A stretch of DNA of 55,149 nucleotides, from positions 1 to 55,149 of the forward strand of contig CACKCD010000002.1 in the NCBI GenBank assembly GCA_902598595.1, read 5' to 3'. Position numbers and translations under genes: made by a program. The notes beneath the pieces are model-generated. The model was not told the origin of the DNA. It saw only the letters and a program-made list of their open reading frames with translations, and ran no database searches. This document shows positions 32,616 through 41,630 of this stretch, piece by piece. This DNA comes from an uncultured Pelagibacteraceae bacterium. Lineage in GTDB: Bacteria > Pseudomonadota > Alphaproteobacteria > Pelagibacterales > Pelagibacteraceae. How positions within the stretch are numbered: position 1 is the stretch's first letter; each line of letters starts with the position of its first letter.

Positions 32616-33710
32616 ATGACGTCTTCAAAAAGCTTTGTAAAATTTGATAAAGTCGATAAAAGTTATGACGGTAAAGTATTAGTCGTTAAAGACCTAAATT
32701 TAGATATCAACGAAGGTGAATTTATCACGATGTTGGGACCATCTGGTTCTGGTAAAACAACTTGCTTGATGATGTTAGCTGGGTTTGAAACACCAACAAA
32801 CGGTGAAATTTATTTAGACTCAAAACCTATTTCTAGAATTCCTCCACACAAAAGAGGGATAGGAATGGTTTTTCAAAATTATGCTTTATTTCCTCATCTA
32901 ACAGTTTATGAAAATTTAGCTTTCCCGCTTAAAGTTAGAAAACTTTTAAAAGATGATATTGATAAAAAAGTTGATAAAGCTTTATCTATGGTTTCTCTAT
33001 CTGGATTTGAAAAGAGAATGCCTAATCAGTTATCTGGTGGACAACAACAAAGAGTAGCTGTTGCAAGATCTTTAGTATTTGATCCTCAATTAGTTTTAAT
33101 GGACGAACCATTAGGAGCTTTAGACAAAAATTTAAGAGAAAGTATGCAGTATGAAATTAAACACATACACGAAAATATTGGTGTAACAGTAGTTTACGTT
33201 ACTCATGATCAAAGTGAAGCTTTAACTATGTCTAGTAGAATAGCAGTATTTAATGATGGAAAAGTTCAACAATTGTCTAGTCCTGATAAATTGTATGAAG
33301 AACCAGTTAATTCATTTGTTGCAGAGTTTATTGGAGAAAATAATACTTTTTCGGGAGAAGTGACCGATATAGCTGGAGGCAAATGCAAGGTTAAATTAGA
33401 TACTGGAGCTGAGATAATTTCTAACCCAATAAGAGTTAAGTCTAAAGGAGAAAAAACTAAAGTTTCTCTTAGACCTGAGAGAGCAATAATAGATCCAGAA
33501 GATAAAATGGACAATAAACACAAAGGTAAAATTGAAGAAATCATTTATCACGGAGATCATGCTAGGGTAAGATTAAATTTACTGGGAAATAAAGAATTTA
33601 TTTTAAAAGTGCCAAATAGTTCAGCTAGAATGGACATTAAGAGAGGAAACGAAATTAATGTTGGTTGGAACAGCCAAGATGCTAGGGCATTAGATCCAAA
33701 ATCAATCTGA
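32616..33710 (+). CDS. potA: polyamine-type ABC transporter ATP-binding protein
   Basis: Importer ATPase of 364 residues of the PotA/FbpC family. Walker A is LGPSGSGKTTCLMMLAG, Q-loop VFQNYALFPHLTV, signature LSGGQQQRVAVARSL, Walker B LVLMDEPLGALDK and switch His in VTHDQSEALT. The C-terminal 120 residues form TOBE-type beta domains (AEFIGENNTFSGEV, KTKVSLRPERA). It is followed by binding protein and two permeases, the full PotABCD set. Substrates in this family include putrescine, spermidine and other small cations. Confidence 0.9.
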   Translation: MTSSKSFVKFDKVDKSYDGKVLVVKDLNLDINEGEFITMLGPSGSGKTTCLMMLAGFETPTNGEIYLDSKPISRIPPHKRGIGMVFQNYALFPHLTVYENLAFPLKVRKLLKDDIDKKVDKALSMVSLSGFEKRMPNQLSGGQQQRVAVARSLVFDPQLVLMDEPLGALDKNLRESMQYEIKHIHENIGVTVVYVTHDQSEALTMSSRIAVFNDGKVQQLSSPDKLYEEPVNSFVAEFIGENNTFSGEVTDIAGGKCKVKLDTGAEIISNPIRVKSKGEKTKVSLRPERAIIDPEDKMDNKHKGKIEEIIYHGDHARVRLNLLGNKEFILKVPNSSARMDIKRGNEINVGWNSQDARALDPKSI

Positions 33711-33765
33711 GATTGATTTAATCAAAAACTATTCAATTTTAAGGATAATTTAACAAAATCAGAGG

Positions 33766-33794
33766 TTGACTTAATTTTTGTTAATTGTTGTAAT
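33766..33794 (+). promoter_or_regulatory. strong candidate promoter in front of potD
   Basis: TTGACT at 33766 and TGTAAT at 33789, each 5/6 to consensus, spaced exactly 17 bp, in the 118 bp gap between potA and potD. A GGAGGG ribosome-binding site at 33818-33823 follows, 8 bp or so before the ATG. This is one of the best promoter and SD combinations in the window and suggests high independent expression of the binding protein. Confidence 0.65.
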
Positions 33795-33828
33795 AAAGCA
33801 TTAAAAAACGTTTAAACGGAGGGAAATA

Positions 33829-34947
33829 ATGAAAAAATTAAGTAAACTATTACTTACATTAGTATTTGCTCTTTCAATTTCTTCTACTTCATATGCAGTA
33901 ACTGTAGCATCATGGGGTGGAGCTTACACAGAAAGTCAAAAACTAGGTTACGGAGATCCAACTGCTAAGAAATTAGGTATACCTATTAACTGGGTAGACT
34001 ACTCAGGCGGATTATCCGAAATTAAAGCTCAAAAAGCAGCAGGTAAGATTACTTGGGACATCATAGATGTTTTTGCTATGGATACTATCAATGGATGTGA
34101 TGAAGGTTTATTTGTTAAATTTGATTTTGACAAAGACTTTCCAGCAGCTCCAGATGGAACTAAAGCTAGTAAAGATTTCTTTACGTCAATGCCAAGTGAA
34201 TGTGCTGTAGGAAATATTTTATATTCTTGGACTTATGCTTATAACGATTCAAAAATCGGAAGCACTAAACCAAAAACAATAAAAGATTTCTTTGACACTA
34301 AAAAATTTCCTGGAAAAAGAGGTATCTATAAATCAGCTATGCACAATGTAGAAATGGCAGTAGCTGCAGCAGGTACTAAGCCAGGCAAAGGTGGAAAAAA
34401 TATCTACAAAAAACTTTCAAAAGCTAAAGGTTTAGATGCTGCAATTAAAAAAGTTGAAGCTCTATGTAAAGATCCAAATGGCGGATGTGTATTTTGGTCA
34501 GCTGGTGCAAAACCACCTGAACTACTTATGCAGGGTGAAGTTGTAATGGCAACAGGTTGGAATGGTAGATTCTTTAACGCTGAAGTTGGAGAAGGCGCAC
34601 CATTAAAACAAGTTTGGGATGCTCAAGGTTTAGATTACCAGTACATGGTAGTTGTTAAGGGTGGACCAAACGAGGCTGATGCTATGAAAGCAATTGCGCA
34701 AATGACTAGCACAGAAGGTTTAGCTGGTTCTGCGAAATACATTGCTTATGCACCTTGGAGAAAATCTTCTCTAAAAGTTATTGAAGCGGGTGAACCATGG
34801 TACAAAGATGGTAAAACAAAAATGATGTCTCAAATGCCAACTCATCCAAACAATACAAAAAGCTATATCCTGATTGATCCATTATTCTGGGCTGACAACG
34901 GTTCAGAAATCGGTGAAAAATGGGAAGCTATGAAGTCTGGTCTTTAA
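33829..34947 (+). CDS. potD: polyamine-type ABC transporter substrate-binding protein
   Basis: Periplasmic binding protein of 372 residues. Signal peptide 1-23 ends SSTSYA before VTVASWGGAY. The family pattern includes WDIIDVFAMD, GNILYSWTYAYND, PKTIKDFFDTKKFPGKRG and MATGWNGRFFNAEVGEG, which holds candidate ligand contacts. Three conserved-looking Cys (GCDEG, ECAVG, LCKDPNGGC) are unusual for PotD and may form a disulfide. It has its own promoter and strong ribosome-binding site upstream and a hairpin terminator downstream, both consistent with excess over the permeases. The ligand is not proven. Confidence 0.87.
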   Translation: MKKLSKLLLTLVFALSISSTSYAVTVASWGGAYTESQKLGYGDPTAKKLGIPINWVDYSGGLSEIKAQKAAGKITWDIIDVFAMDTINGCDEGLFVKFDFDKDFPAAPDGTKASKDFFTSMPSECAVGNILYSWTYAYNDSKIGSTKPKTIKDFFDTKKFPGKRGIYKSAMHNVEMAVAAAGTKPGKGGKNIYKKLSKAKGLDAAIKKVEALCKDPNGGCVFWSAGAKPPELLMQGEVVMATGWNGRFFNAEVGEGAPLKQVWDAQGLDYQYMVVVKGGPNEADAMKAIAQMTSTEGLAGSAKYIAYAPWRKSSLKVIEAGEPWYKDGKTKMMSQMPTHPNNTKSYILIDPLFWADNGSEIGEKWEAMKSGL

Positions 34948-34982
34948 TTAATTTTAAAAGACTTTGATGATATATTAAATTT

Positions 34983-35011
34983 AGGGCGGTTATGAACTAA
35001 CCGCCCTTTTT
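34983..35011 (+). terminator. intrinsic terminator between potD and potB
   Basis: Perfect 10 bp stem AGGGCGGTTA / TAACCGCCCT with a 5-nt loop (TGAAC), followed by five T. Its GC-rich stem stands out sharply from the surrounding AT-rich sequence. The potB ATG lies 4 bp after the T tract, so readthrough or a leaderless start is needed for the permeases. Confidence 0.9.
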
Positions 35012-35015
35012 ATTT

Positions 35016-36269
35016 ATGAGCAGTGAAACACAACGAATTTTGACAACTGACGGTATACCTCTAGAGGTAAGTCTTAAAAAAGTTGAAAGAAGAAATAAAT
35101 TTAAAGCATTTCTTCTTGTTGCACCCTTATTATTTTTTTTATTAATAGTTTATATTTCTCCTATTATTGGAATGTTATTCAATAGTGTCGATGACCGTAT
35201 GGTTACGAACGCTCTACCCAAAACATTTATTGCTATGGAGAAATGGGATGGAAAAGAGCTTCCATCAGAGGAAGTATTTGAAGCTTTTTACATTGATTTT
35301 CAAAAATTAATTGAGGAAGAAAGAGAGGGAAAACTATCAACTCAATTAAATTATGAAAAAAATGGTTTTAAAAGCATTATAAAAAAATTAAGACGAAAAT
35401 CAAAATCCTTTGAAGAAGGAAATTATAAAGAACAAATTATGGCAGTTCATGAAAGATGGGCAGACGTGGAATACTGGAGAGCAATTAAAAGACGTGCACC
35501 TTCTTATTCGTATTCAAAATATTTAAAGGGTGTTGATATGTATCAAAATCAAGAGGGAAAGTTTGTTCAAGTTGAAGAGGATCGAAGAATTTATAAAAAA
35601 TTATGGGTTAGAACTTTAAAAATAGCTTTTTATGTCACTCTATTTTGTTTTTTAATGGCTTATCCAATTGCACACTTATTAGCTACTCTTCCAATGAAAT
35701 ATAGTAATTTATTAATGATTTGTGTTCTTCTTCCTTTTTGGACTTCATTATTAGTCAGGACTGCAAGTTGGATGATTTTACTTCAACAACAGGGAGTAGT
35801 TAATGATTTTTTAGTTTGGATAGGTTTGGTAGCAGACGATGAGAGATTAGTCATGATGTATAATGAAACCGGTACTTATATTGCAATGACACAAATTCTC
35901 TTACCATTTATGGTTTTACCGCTTTATAGTGTTATGAAGACAATATCTCCTAGCCTAGTTAGAGCTGGAAAATCTCTTGGTGGAACACCTTTTACAACAT
36001 TTTGGAAGGTATACTTTCCGCTAACTATCCCGGGAATAGGGGCAGGATCACTTTTAGTTTTTATTCTTGCGATTGGCTACTACATTACCCCTGAATTAGT
36101 AGGAGGTGCATCAGGAACCCTTATTAGTAATATGATTGCATATCACATGAAGTATACTTTAGATTGGAGTTTTGCCTCTGCTATGGGACTGATGTTGTTA
36201 GCAGGAGTTCTTGCAATTTACTGGGTTTATAACAAATTAGTCGGAATAGATAATATTAAATTAGGATAG
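35016..36269 (+). CDS. potB: polyamine-type ABC transporter permease 1
   Basis: Inner-membrane permease of 417 residues. After a cytoplasmic N-terminus and first helix (FLLVAPLLFFLLIVYI) comes a periplasmic, charged insert of about 135 residues before helix 2 (FYVTLFCFLMAYPIAHLLA). Classic PotB is about 285 residues, so this insert explains the extra length; similar long permeases occur in alphaproteobacteria. The coupling EAA-like loop is SPSLVRAGKSLGGTPFTTFWKVYFP. It lies directly after the hairpin terminator and 2 bp before the second permease. Confidence 0.87.
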   Translation: MSSETQRILTTDGIPLEVSLKKVERRNKFKAFLLVAPLLFFLLIVYISPIIGMLFNSVDDRMVTNALPKTFIAMEKWDGKELPSEEVFEAFYIDFQKLIEEEREGKLSTQLNYEKNGFKSIIKKLRRKSKSFEEGNYKEQIMAVHERWADVEYWRAIKRRAPSYSYSKYLKGVDMYQNQEGKFVQVEEDRRIYKKLWVRTLKIAFYVTLFCFLMAYPIAHLLATLPMKYSNLLMICVLLPFWTSLLVRTASWMILLQQQGVVNDFLVWIGLVADDERLVMMYNETGTYIAMTQILLPFMVLPLYSVMKTISPSLVRAGKSLGGTPFTTFWKVYFPLTIPGIGAGSLLVFILAIGYYITPELVGGASGTLISNMIAYHMKYTLDWSFASAMGLMLLAGVLAIYWVYNKLVGIDNIKLG

Positions 36270-36271
36270 AT

Positions 36272-37126
36272 ATGGCTTTACCAAAATATACAGAACCACA
36301 TTATAGAATATGGCATTATGTTTATCTTTTTATTTGTGGTTGTGTTTTTTTCTTTTTAATAGCTCCTTTATTTGTAATTTTTCCACTGTCATTTAATGCA
36401 GAAGAATTTTTAGTAATAACTGACGGCATGAAGAGACTAGATCCAGATGCTTTCTCCTTAAGATGGTACAAGGATATGGTTTATGGAACTAAAAATCCTT
36501 GGGGATTAGCGGCAAAGAATAGTTTTTTTATAGCAATATTTGCAACAATTGGTGCTGTTATTTTAGGAACAGTTGCTGCATTAGGTTTGAGTAGCAGATA
36601 CATGCCTTATAAAGGAATAATAATGGCAACCTTAATTTCTCCAATGATTGTTCCATTAATTATTTCTGGAGTTGCAATTTTCTTTTTTATGGCTAAAGCA
36701 GGTTTAGCAGCAACCCACACAGGAATAATTATAGCTCATATAATTTTAGGAACACCTTTTGTTGTAATTACTGTTACCGCCACTTTATCTGGTTTTGATC
36801 ATAGTGTTACAAGAGCTGCCGCAAGTTTAGGAAGCAACCCTGTAAATACTTTTATGAAAATAACATTACCTTTAATTTTACCAGGCGTAATATCAGGGGC
36901 CTTATTTGCTTTCGTTACTTCTTTTGATGAAGTTGTAATTGTATTATTTTTAGCTGGTTTAGATAACACAACTATTCCAGTTCAAATGTGGACTGGATTA
37001 AGAGAACAATTAAGCCCAACTATATTATCTGTTGCTACTTGTTTGATATTGCTCTCAACATTAGTCCTAGTTGCCGCGGAACTTTTAAGAAGAAGATCTG
37101 AAAGAATTAGAGGAATAAATAGATAA
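36272..37126 (+). CDS. potC: polyamine-type ABC transporter permease 2
   Basis: Second permease, 284 residues, with about six helices. Helix 1 is YLFICGCVFFFLIAPLFVIF, the coupling loop DHSVTRAAASLGSNPVNTFMKITLP and the last helix LILLSTLVLVAAELL. SFDEVVIVLFLAG is typical of PotC-type permeases. It completes the transporter, and its stop abuts that of the convergent cyclophilin gene with no gap. Confidence 0.9.
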   Translation: MALPKYTEPHYRIWHYVYLFICGCVFFFLIAPLFVIFPLSFNAEEFLVITDGMKRLDPDAFSLRWYKDMVYGTKNPWGLAAKNSFFIAIFATIGAVILGTVAALGLSSRYMPYKGIIMATLISPMIVPLIISGVAIFFFMAKAGLAATHTGIIIAHIILGTPFVVITVTATLSGFDHSVTRAAASLGSNPVNTFMKITLPLILPGVISGALFAFVTSFDEVVIVLFLAGLDNTTIPVQMWTGLREQLSPTILSVATCLILLSTLVLVAAELLRRRSERIRGINR

Positions 37127-37774
37127 TTAATTTATAAGCAATTTAAAACTATTAATAAAGTCTGGCCGTAACACATATTCAGATTTATCATTGTTTTTTA
37201 TTTTCTTCAAAACCTCAATACCATAAAGAACTTTTCCAACAGGAGTATATTTACCATTAAAAGTTGGAGAGTCTTGTAATAAAATAAAAAACTGACTGTC
37301 CTCAGTATCTTTTTTATCTAATTTAACCATAGCCACCGTACCTTCTTCAAATTTAAATTTTTTATTAAACTCTGATTTAATGAGACCAAATCCAGACTTT
37401 CCTGATCCAATGTAGGTATAGTTTATATTATCCTTTTTTCCAAATTCTAAATCTCCTGCTTGAACTAAGACGTCTTTAATAACTCTGTGAAAAGCAACAT
37501 CATCATATTTTCCAGCTTGAATTAACATTTTGAATCTTTTTACCGCAACTGGAGAAATATCTGGGTAAAGTTCTATAATTACATTTCCGCAACTTACGTT
37601 TAAAACTGAAATGTTCTCAGGTTTTTCAAAATTAATTTCCTTCGGGTCATAATTTTTTACAAATAAACATTTATTAGGCAGAATTACAAAAATATATAGA
37701 ATTAATATAATTAATATTAGAATTAAGCCTACAAGAAATTTTTCAGATTTACTTTGTTTGATTAATTCAGACAT
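37127..37774 (-). CDS. membrane-anchored cyclophilin-type peptidyl-prolyl isomerase
   Basis: PPIase of 215 residues. Residues about 12-32 form a hydrophobic anchor (FLVGLILILIILILYIFVI), so the domain should face the periplasm. The catalytic domain has AVKRFKMLIQAGKYDDVAFHRVI with the key Arg, VLVQAGD and SQFFILLQDSP followed by GKYTPVGKVLYGIEVL. It would speed folding of exported proteins. A Cys pair near the N-terminal part of the domain (KCLFV and VSCGNV) could form a disulfide. Transcribed after argE with a 17 bp gap. Confidence 0.9.
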   Translation of the reverse strand: MSELIKQSKSEKFLVGLILILIILILYIFVILPNKCLFVKNYDPKEINFEKPENISVLNVSCGNVIIELYPDISPVAVKRFKMLIQAGKYDDVAFHRVIKDVLVQAGDLEFGKKDNINYTYIGSGKSGFGLIKSEFNKKFKFEEGTVAMVKLDKKDTEDSQFFILLQDSPTFNGKYTPVGKVLYGIEVLKKIKNNDKSEYVLRPDFINSFKLLIN

Positions 37775-37791
37775 AAAGATAAAATTAAGTA

Positions 37792-38970
37792 TTATTTACT
37801 TTCAATTCTTTTTTGGAGATTGATCAGCATTTTCAAACATTTCTTAAGCTGATCATAGGAAATAAATTCATCTACTGTATGTGCTTGATCAATAGATCCT
37901 GGTCCACAAATTACAGTGCTAATCCCAGAATTTTGAAATAAACCTGCTTCAGTTCCAAATGACATAGTGTTTTTTGAATTGTCTCCAGTTAAATTACAAA
38001 TAAGATTTACAGCTTCAGAGGAGTCATCTTTATTGAAACCCACCACCTCACCAATTATTTCCTTTTTAATGTCGCCTTTAGGATTATTCTTTCTAATTTT
38101 AGGTATCAAAAAATTCTTCGTATAATCATCGATATTTCTATTAATAAACTCAGCATCTTCTTTATTAATTGGTCTTACTTCCCATTCTAACGAGCATTGG
38201 TCTGCAATTACATTAGCACCTATTCCTCCATCAATTTTTCCAATTTGAAGTGTAGAACAAGAGGGTGAAAAAATTTTTGGATCAGGGTTTCTCTTTTGCA
38301 ATTCGTTTCTTAATTCGATTAGTTTATTACTATACTGAATTGCATATTCAATAGCACTTACTCCGTTCTCAGGATTAGAAGCGTGTCCAGATAAACCTAT
38401 AAAATGAGTTTTATACTCATTATAACCTTTGTTTGCATTTATAACTTTCATGTTTGTTGGTTCTCCAATTATACAGGCTGAAAAATTTAAATTTCTTTTT
38501 TTTAAATCGTCTAAGACTAAAGGAGCACCCAAGCATCCTGTTTCTTCATCAAAAGTATACGAAAAGTGAATTGGTTTTGTTAATTTTTTTGATGCAAACA
38601 AAGGAGCTACCGCAAGGGTACAAGCAATAAACCCTTTCATATCACAAGTTCCTCTACCATAAACCCTATTATTTTTTTCTTTTGCCACGAATGGATCAAA
38701 CGTCCACTCATCAGGTAAAGCTGGAACCACATCAGTATGGCCTGATAAAATGATGCCGTTATTATTTGATTTATCTTTTCCTGGTATTGTAGAAAATAAA
38801 TTAGCTTGGCTTTTAGATTTATTAAAAGTTTTAAAAGATGTTGCTCCTACTTCGGCTAATTTCTGTTCACAATATTTGATTAATTCAAGATTTGGCATTC
38901 CCGAAACTGTTTGAAATTTTACTAAATTTTTAAGAATTTTTAATGTTTCCGGAAATATCTTATCGATCAT
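37792..38970 (-). CDS. argE: acetylornithine deacetylase (ArgE-type M20 hydrolase)
   Basis: Zinc hydrolase of 392 residues that removes acetyl from N-acetylornithine in arginine synthesis. M20 metal residues are seen in ILSGHTDVVPA (His, Asp), YGRGTCDMKGF (Asp), FDEETGCLG (Glu pair) and CIIGEPTNMKV, with the last His in IDQAHTVDEFI. The substrate-size and GHASNPENGVSAIEY dimerisation domain fits ArgE. It follows prpC with no gap, an unusual partner. A different N-acyl substrate is possible, since M20 enzymes are broad. Confidence 0.87.
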   Translation of the reverse strand: MIDKIFPETLKILKNLVKFQTVSGMPNLELIKYCEQKLAEVGATSFKTFNKSKSQANLFSTIPGKDKSNNNGIILSGHTDVVPALPDEWTFDPFVAKEKNNRVYGRGTCDMKGFIACTLAVAPLFASKKLTKPIHFSYTFDEETGCLGAPLVLDDLKKRNLNFSACIIGEPTNMKVINANKGYNEYKTHFIGLSGHASNPENGVSAIEYAIQYSNKLIELRNELQKRNPDPKIFSPSCSTLQIGKIDGGIGANVIADQCSLEWEVRPINKEDAEFINRNIDDYTKNFLIPKIRKNNPKGDIKKEIIGEVVGFNKDDSSEAVNLICNLTGDNSKNTMSFGTEAGLFQNSGISTVICGPGSIDQAHTVDEFISYDQLKKCLKMLINLQKRIESK

Positions 38971-40095
38971 TTATCTTTGGTTTAACAACATTACTTCTCT
39001 TACTTCTTGTCCTTTATATTTAGATAAAGGCCTAATTAACTTGTTCGACGCATGTTGTTCCATGATATGAGCTGACCAGCCAGTAATTCGAGACATTACA
39101 AATATGGGTGTATAAAAATCTATATCTATTCCCATCATGTAATAAGTAGGTCCACAAGGAAAATCTACATTAGGATGGATATTCTTTCTATCCAACATTA
39201 CTTTTTCTAAAGTTTCATACATTTTAGTGTATTTTTCCTTCTTTAAAAGTTTTGCCACTTTAAACATGTAGTGTTTCATTGTCGGAACTCTAGAATCTCC
39301 TGTTCTATAAACTCTATGTCCAAAACCCATAACTACTTTTTTCTTTTCTAGGGCATTTTCTATCCAATCTTTAGCTTTTTCTGGCTTACCTATTTCTTTC
39401 ATCATGTGCATTACTGCTTCATTCGCACCACCATGAAGAGGCCCTTTTAAAGATGCTATTGCTCCAGTAATTGCTCCATGTAGATCCGATAAACTACTTG
39501 TAATAGTCCTAGCGGTAAAAGTAGAGACATTAAAGCTATGTTCAGCGTATAAAATTAAAGAGATATCAAATGCTCTAACAATTTCTTTGTCAGGCACTTT
39601 GTTAAACATCATTTTAAAAAAATTCTCTGAAAAGGATAATTTCTTACTAGGAGATATTATTTTTTTTCCTTTTCTAGCTCTAAAGTATGCCGCAACTGCA
39701 GTTGGAGTTTGAGAAAAAATTCTTAAAGCTTTTCTCATATTGGCTTTAGGAGAGTTATCTTTAGTATCTTTGTCCTCTAATGCCATTAAGCTAACACAAG
39801 TTCTAATCACATCCATAGGATGAGCATTTTTTGGCATTTGTTGAATATTCTTAATTATAGTTTTAGATAGTTTTCTGTTTGATCTTTCATCCTTAATAAA
39901 TTTTTTTAGCTGTTTTTTACTTGGAAGTTCTCCATGAAGAACTAAAAATGCAACTTCTTCGAAGTCACATTTATCACAGAGATCTTGAACTTTATAACCC
40001 CTGTAGGTCAACGCACTTAATTCTGGAACAACGTGGGAAATCGTAGTTTCATCTACTACAATTCCTAATAGACCTTTTTTAATTTCTTCACTCAT
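38971..40095 (-). CDS. prpC: citrate synthase family enzyme, probable 2-methylcitrate synthase
   Basis: Condenses propionyl-CoA (or acetyl-CoA) with oxaloacetate. The 374-residue protein has the small type seen in PrpC. The active-site His residues are in SLKGPLHGGANEAVM and GFGHRVYR, the Asp in HPNVDFPCGPTYYM, and the CoA end region SRITGWSAHIMEQ. Linkage with a PrpB-like lyase, coupled by 1 nt, favours methylcitrate synthase over the housekeeping citrate synthase. No prpD (methylcitrate dehydratase) is in the window; aconitase could serve (inference). Confidence 0.85.
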   Translation of the reverse strand: MSEEIKKGLLGIVVDETTISHVVPELSALTYRGYKVQDLCDKCDFEEVAFLVLHGELPSKKQLKKFIKDERSNRKLSKTIIKNIQQMPKNAHPMDVIRTCVSLMALEDKDTKDNSPKANMRKALRIFSQTPTAVAAYFRARKGKKIISPSKKLSFSENFFKMMFNKVPDKEIVRAFDISLILYAEHSFNVSTFTARTITSSLSDLHGAITGAIASLKGPLHGGANEAVMHMMKEIGKPEKAKDWIENALEKKKVVMGFGHRVYRTGDSRVPTMKHYMFKVAKLLKKEKYTKMYETLEKVMLDRKNIHPNVDFPCGPTYYMMGIDIDFYTPIFVMSRITGWSAHIMEQHASNKLIRPLSKYKGQEVREVMLLNQR

Positions 40096-40991
40096 TATTC
40101 ATGTCCTTCAGTGGAAAAATCAGTTATTTTTTTTCCAGGCGTATTGTACTTCTCATATTCTACTAATTCGTACAACCTTTTTCTAGTTTGCATTTTGTCT
40201 ATAATATTGTTTTGGTGTCCGTCCTTAAAAATAGATTTAAGACCATCTTCTACGCTTTTCATAGCCAACCTTTGAGTTGTTACTGGATATATAACCAAAT
40301 TATATCCAAGATTTTCTAATTGTTTTTTATCTAATAATTTAGATTTACCAAACTCTGTCATATTAGCTAATAAATATCCTTTGGTGTTTTTTCTTACCTT
40401 TTCAAACTCACTTTCATCTTTCATTGCTTCAGGAAATATCATATCTGCGCCTGCATCTTCGTATGATTTAATTCTGTTTATTGTCTTATCTAGCCCTTCA
40501 ACTAAATTAGCATCGGTTCTTACAATGATTAAAAAGTTTTTATCTTTTCTTGTTTTTACAGCGATTTTAATTTTTTCAACCATTTCTTTTGTGGAAATAA
40601 GCTCTTTGTTATCTAAATGTCCGCATCTTTTTTCATCAATTTGATCCTCTATATGACATCCAGACAAACCTTTACTTTCAAATGTTGAAACAGTTTTTTC
40701 ACAATTTTTAAATCCGGTATCAGCATCAACTATTGAGGGTAAATCTGTAACTTTAGCTATTTGTTCAGATCTATAACTTACTTGGTTTAAAGTTGTTAAA
40801 CCTATATCTGGTATTCCTAAATCATTAGACATAACACCACCTGAAATATAAACACCGTCAAAACCTATTTCAGAAATAACCTTTGCGCATAAAGGGTTAT
40901 AGGCACCAGGAAATCTAAGGAGTTTATTTGATTTTAATAACTTTACTAGATCAGAGCGTTTTTCATTATTAGTCTTTTTTGTAAAATGCAT
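40095..40991 (-). CDS. prpB: methylisocitrate lyase (ICL/PEP mutase family)
   Basis: Cleaves 2-methylisocitrate to pyruvate and succinate. The 298-residue TIM-barrel protein shows RFPGAYNPLCAKVISEIGF, VYISGGVMSND, IVDADTGFKN (metal-binding Asp), IEDQIDEKRCGHLDNKELIS with the catalytic Cys in KRCGH, and IIVRTDANLVEGLD. Length and the KRCGH loop fit PrpB rather than the longer isocitrate lyase. It overlaps prpC by 1 nt and begins the minus-strand prpB-prpC-argE-cyclophilin run. Confidence 0.9.
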   Translation of the reverse strand: MHFTKKTNNEKRSDLVKLLKSNKLLRFPGAYNPLCAKVISEIGFDGVYISGGVMSNDLGIPDIGLTTLNQVSYRSEQIAKVTDLPSIVDADTGFKNCEKTVSTFESKGLSGCHIEDQIDEKRCGHLDNKELISTKEMVEKIKIAVKTRKDKNFLIIVRTDANLVEGLDKTINRIKSYEDAGADMIFPEAMKDESEFEKVRKNTKGYLLANMTEFGKSKLLDKKQLENLGYNLVIYPVTTQRLAMKSVEDGLKSIFKDGHQNNIIDKMQTRKRLYELVEYEKYNTPGKKITDFSTEGHE

Positions 40992-41030
40992 TAGAGGTTT
41001 TATATTAGAGAGAATTTAAAAAATCAAAGA

Positions 41031-41630
41031 TTATTTAATCAAAATATAACCAGCAGTTACAAACAATAGTATTGCAAGAATATACTCAATTATCTTTTTG
41101 GTTTTAGTGTTATTAATATAAAGTCTTAGACTATTTCCAAAAATCGCCCAAATACAAATAGATGGAAAACATATTAAAGCTGCAGTAGAAGTCAAAAAAA
41201 TAGTTGCTAAATAAAAATTTTCTTCTGAAGGAAAAAAAGCAGATACAACCGTTATAGCAATAGTCCAAGCTTTAGGATTGATAAATTGAAATAAAGCAGC
41301 TTCATACAACTTTAAAGGTCTTCCACTTTTTTTTTTAGTTAAGGTTAAAGAGCCCAATATTGTCCAACTTAAATATAGTAAATAAAAAAAACAAATAATT
41401 TTTAAATAAAATTGTAATTCTGGAAATCGAATAAATAAATTTCCTAAACCCAAGCAAACTAAAGATATTTGGATTATATGACCAGTTGGTATTCCTATTA
41501 AATGTGGAAGTGTTCTCACAAAACCATATTTCATACCCGAAGCAGTTAACATGGCATTATTAGGACCAGGTGTAACAAACATAATAAAATAATATGTTGA
41601 TAAAGCAGATAATAATGCAAATGAAATCAT
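41031..41630 (-). CDS. LysE-family amino acid exporter
   Basis: Inner-membrane exporter of 199 residues with about six helices. The N-terminal family motif is FVTPGPNNAMLTASGMKYGF, followed by PHLIGIPTGHIIQISLVCLGLG and FQFINPKAWTIAITVVSAFF. Members export basic or neutral amino acids such as lysine, threonine or homoserine lactone. It overlaps the upstream HAD gene by 4 nt. Substrate unknown. Confidence 0.9.
   Translation of the reverse strand: MISFALLSALSTYYFIMFVTPGPNNAMLTASGMKYGFVRTLPHLIGIPTGHIIQISLVCLGLGNLFIRFPELQFYLKIICFFYLLYLSWTILGSLTLTKKKSGRPLKLYEAALFQFINPKAWTIAITVVSAFFPSEENFYLATIFLTSTAALICFPSICIWAIFGNSLRLYINNTKTKKIIEYILAILLFVTAGYILIK

Noticed and set aside
40381-40644. 87-residue plus-strand frame
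   Set aside because: Antisense of prpB with no start signal or family resemblance.
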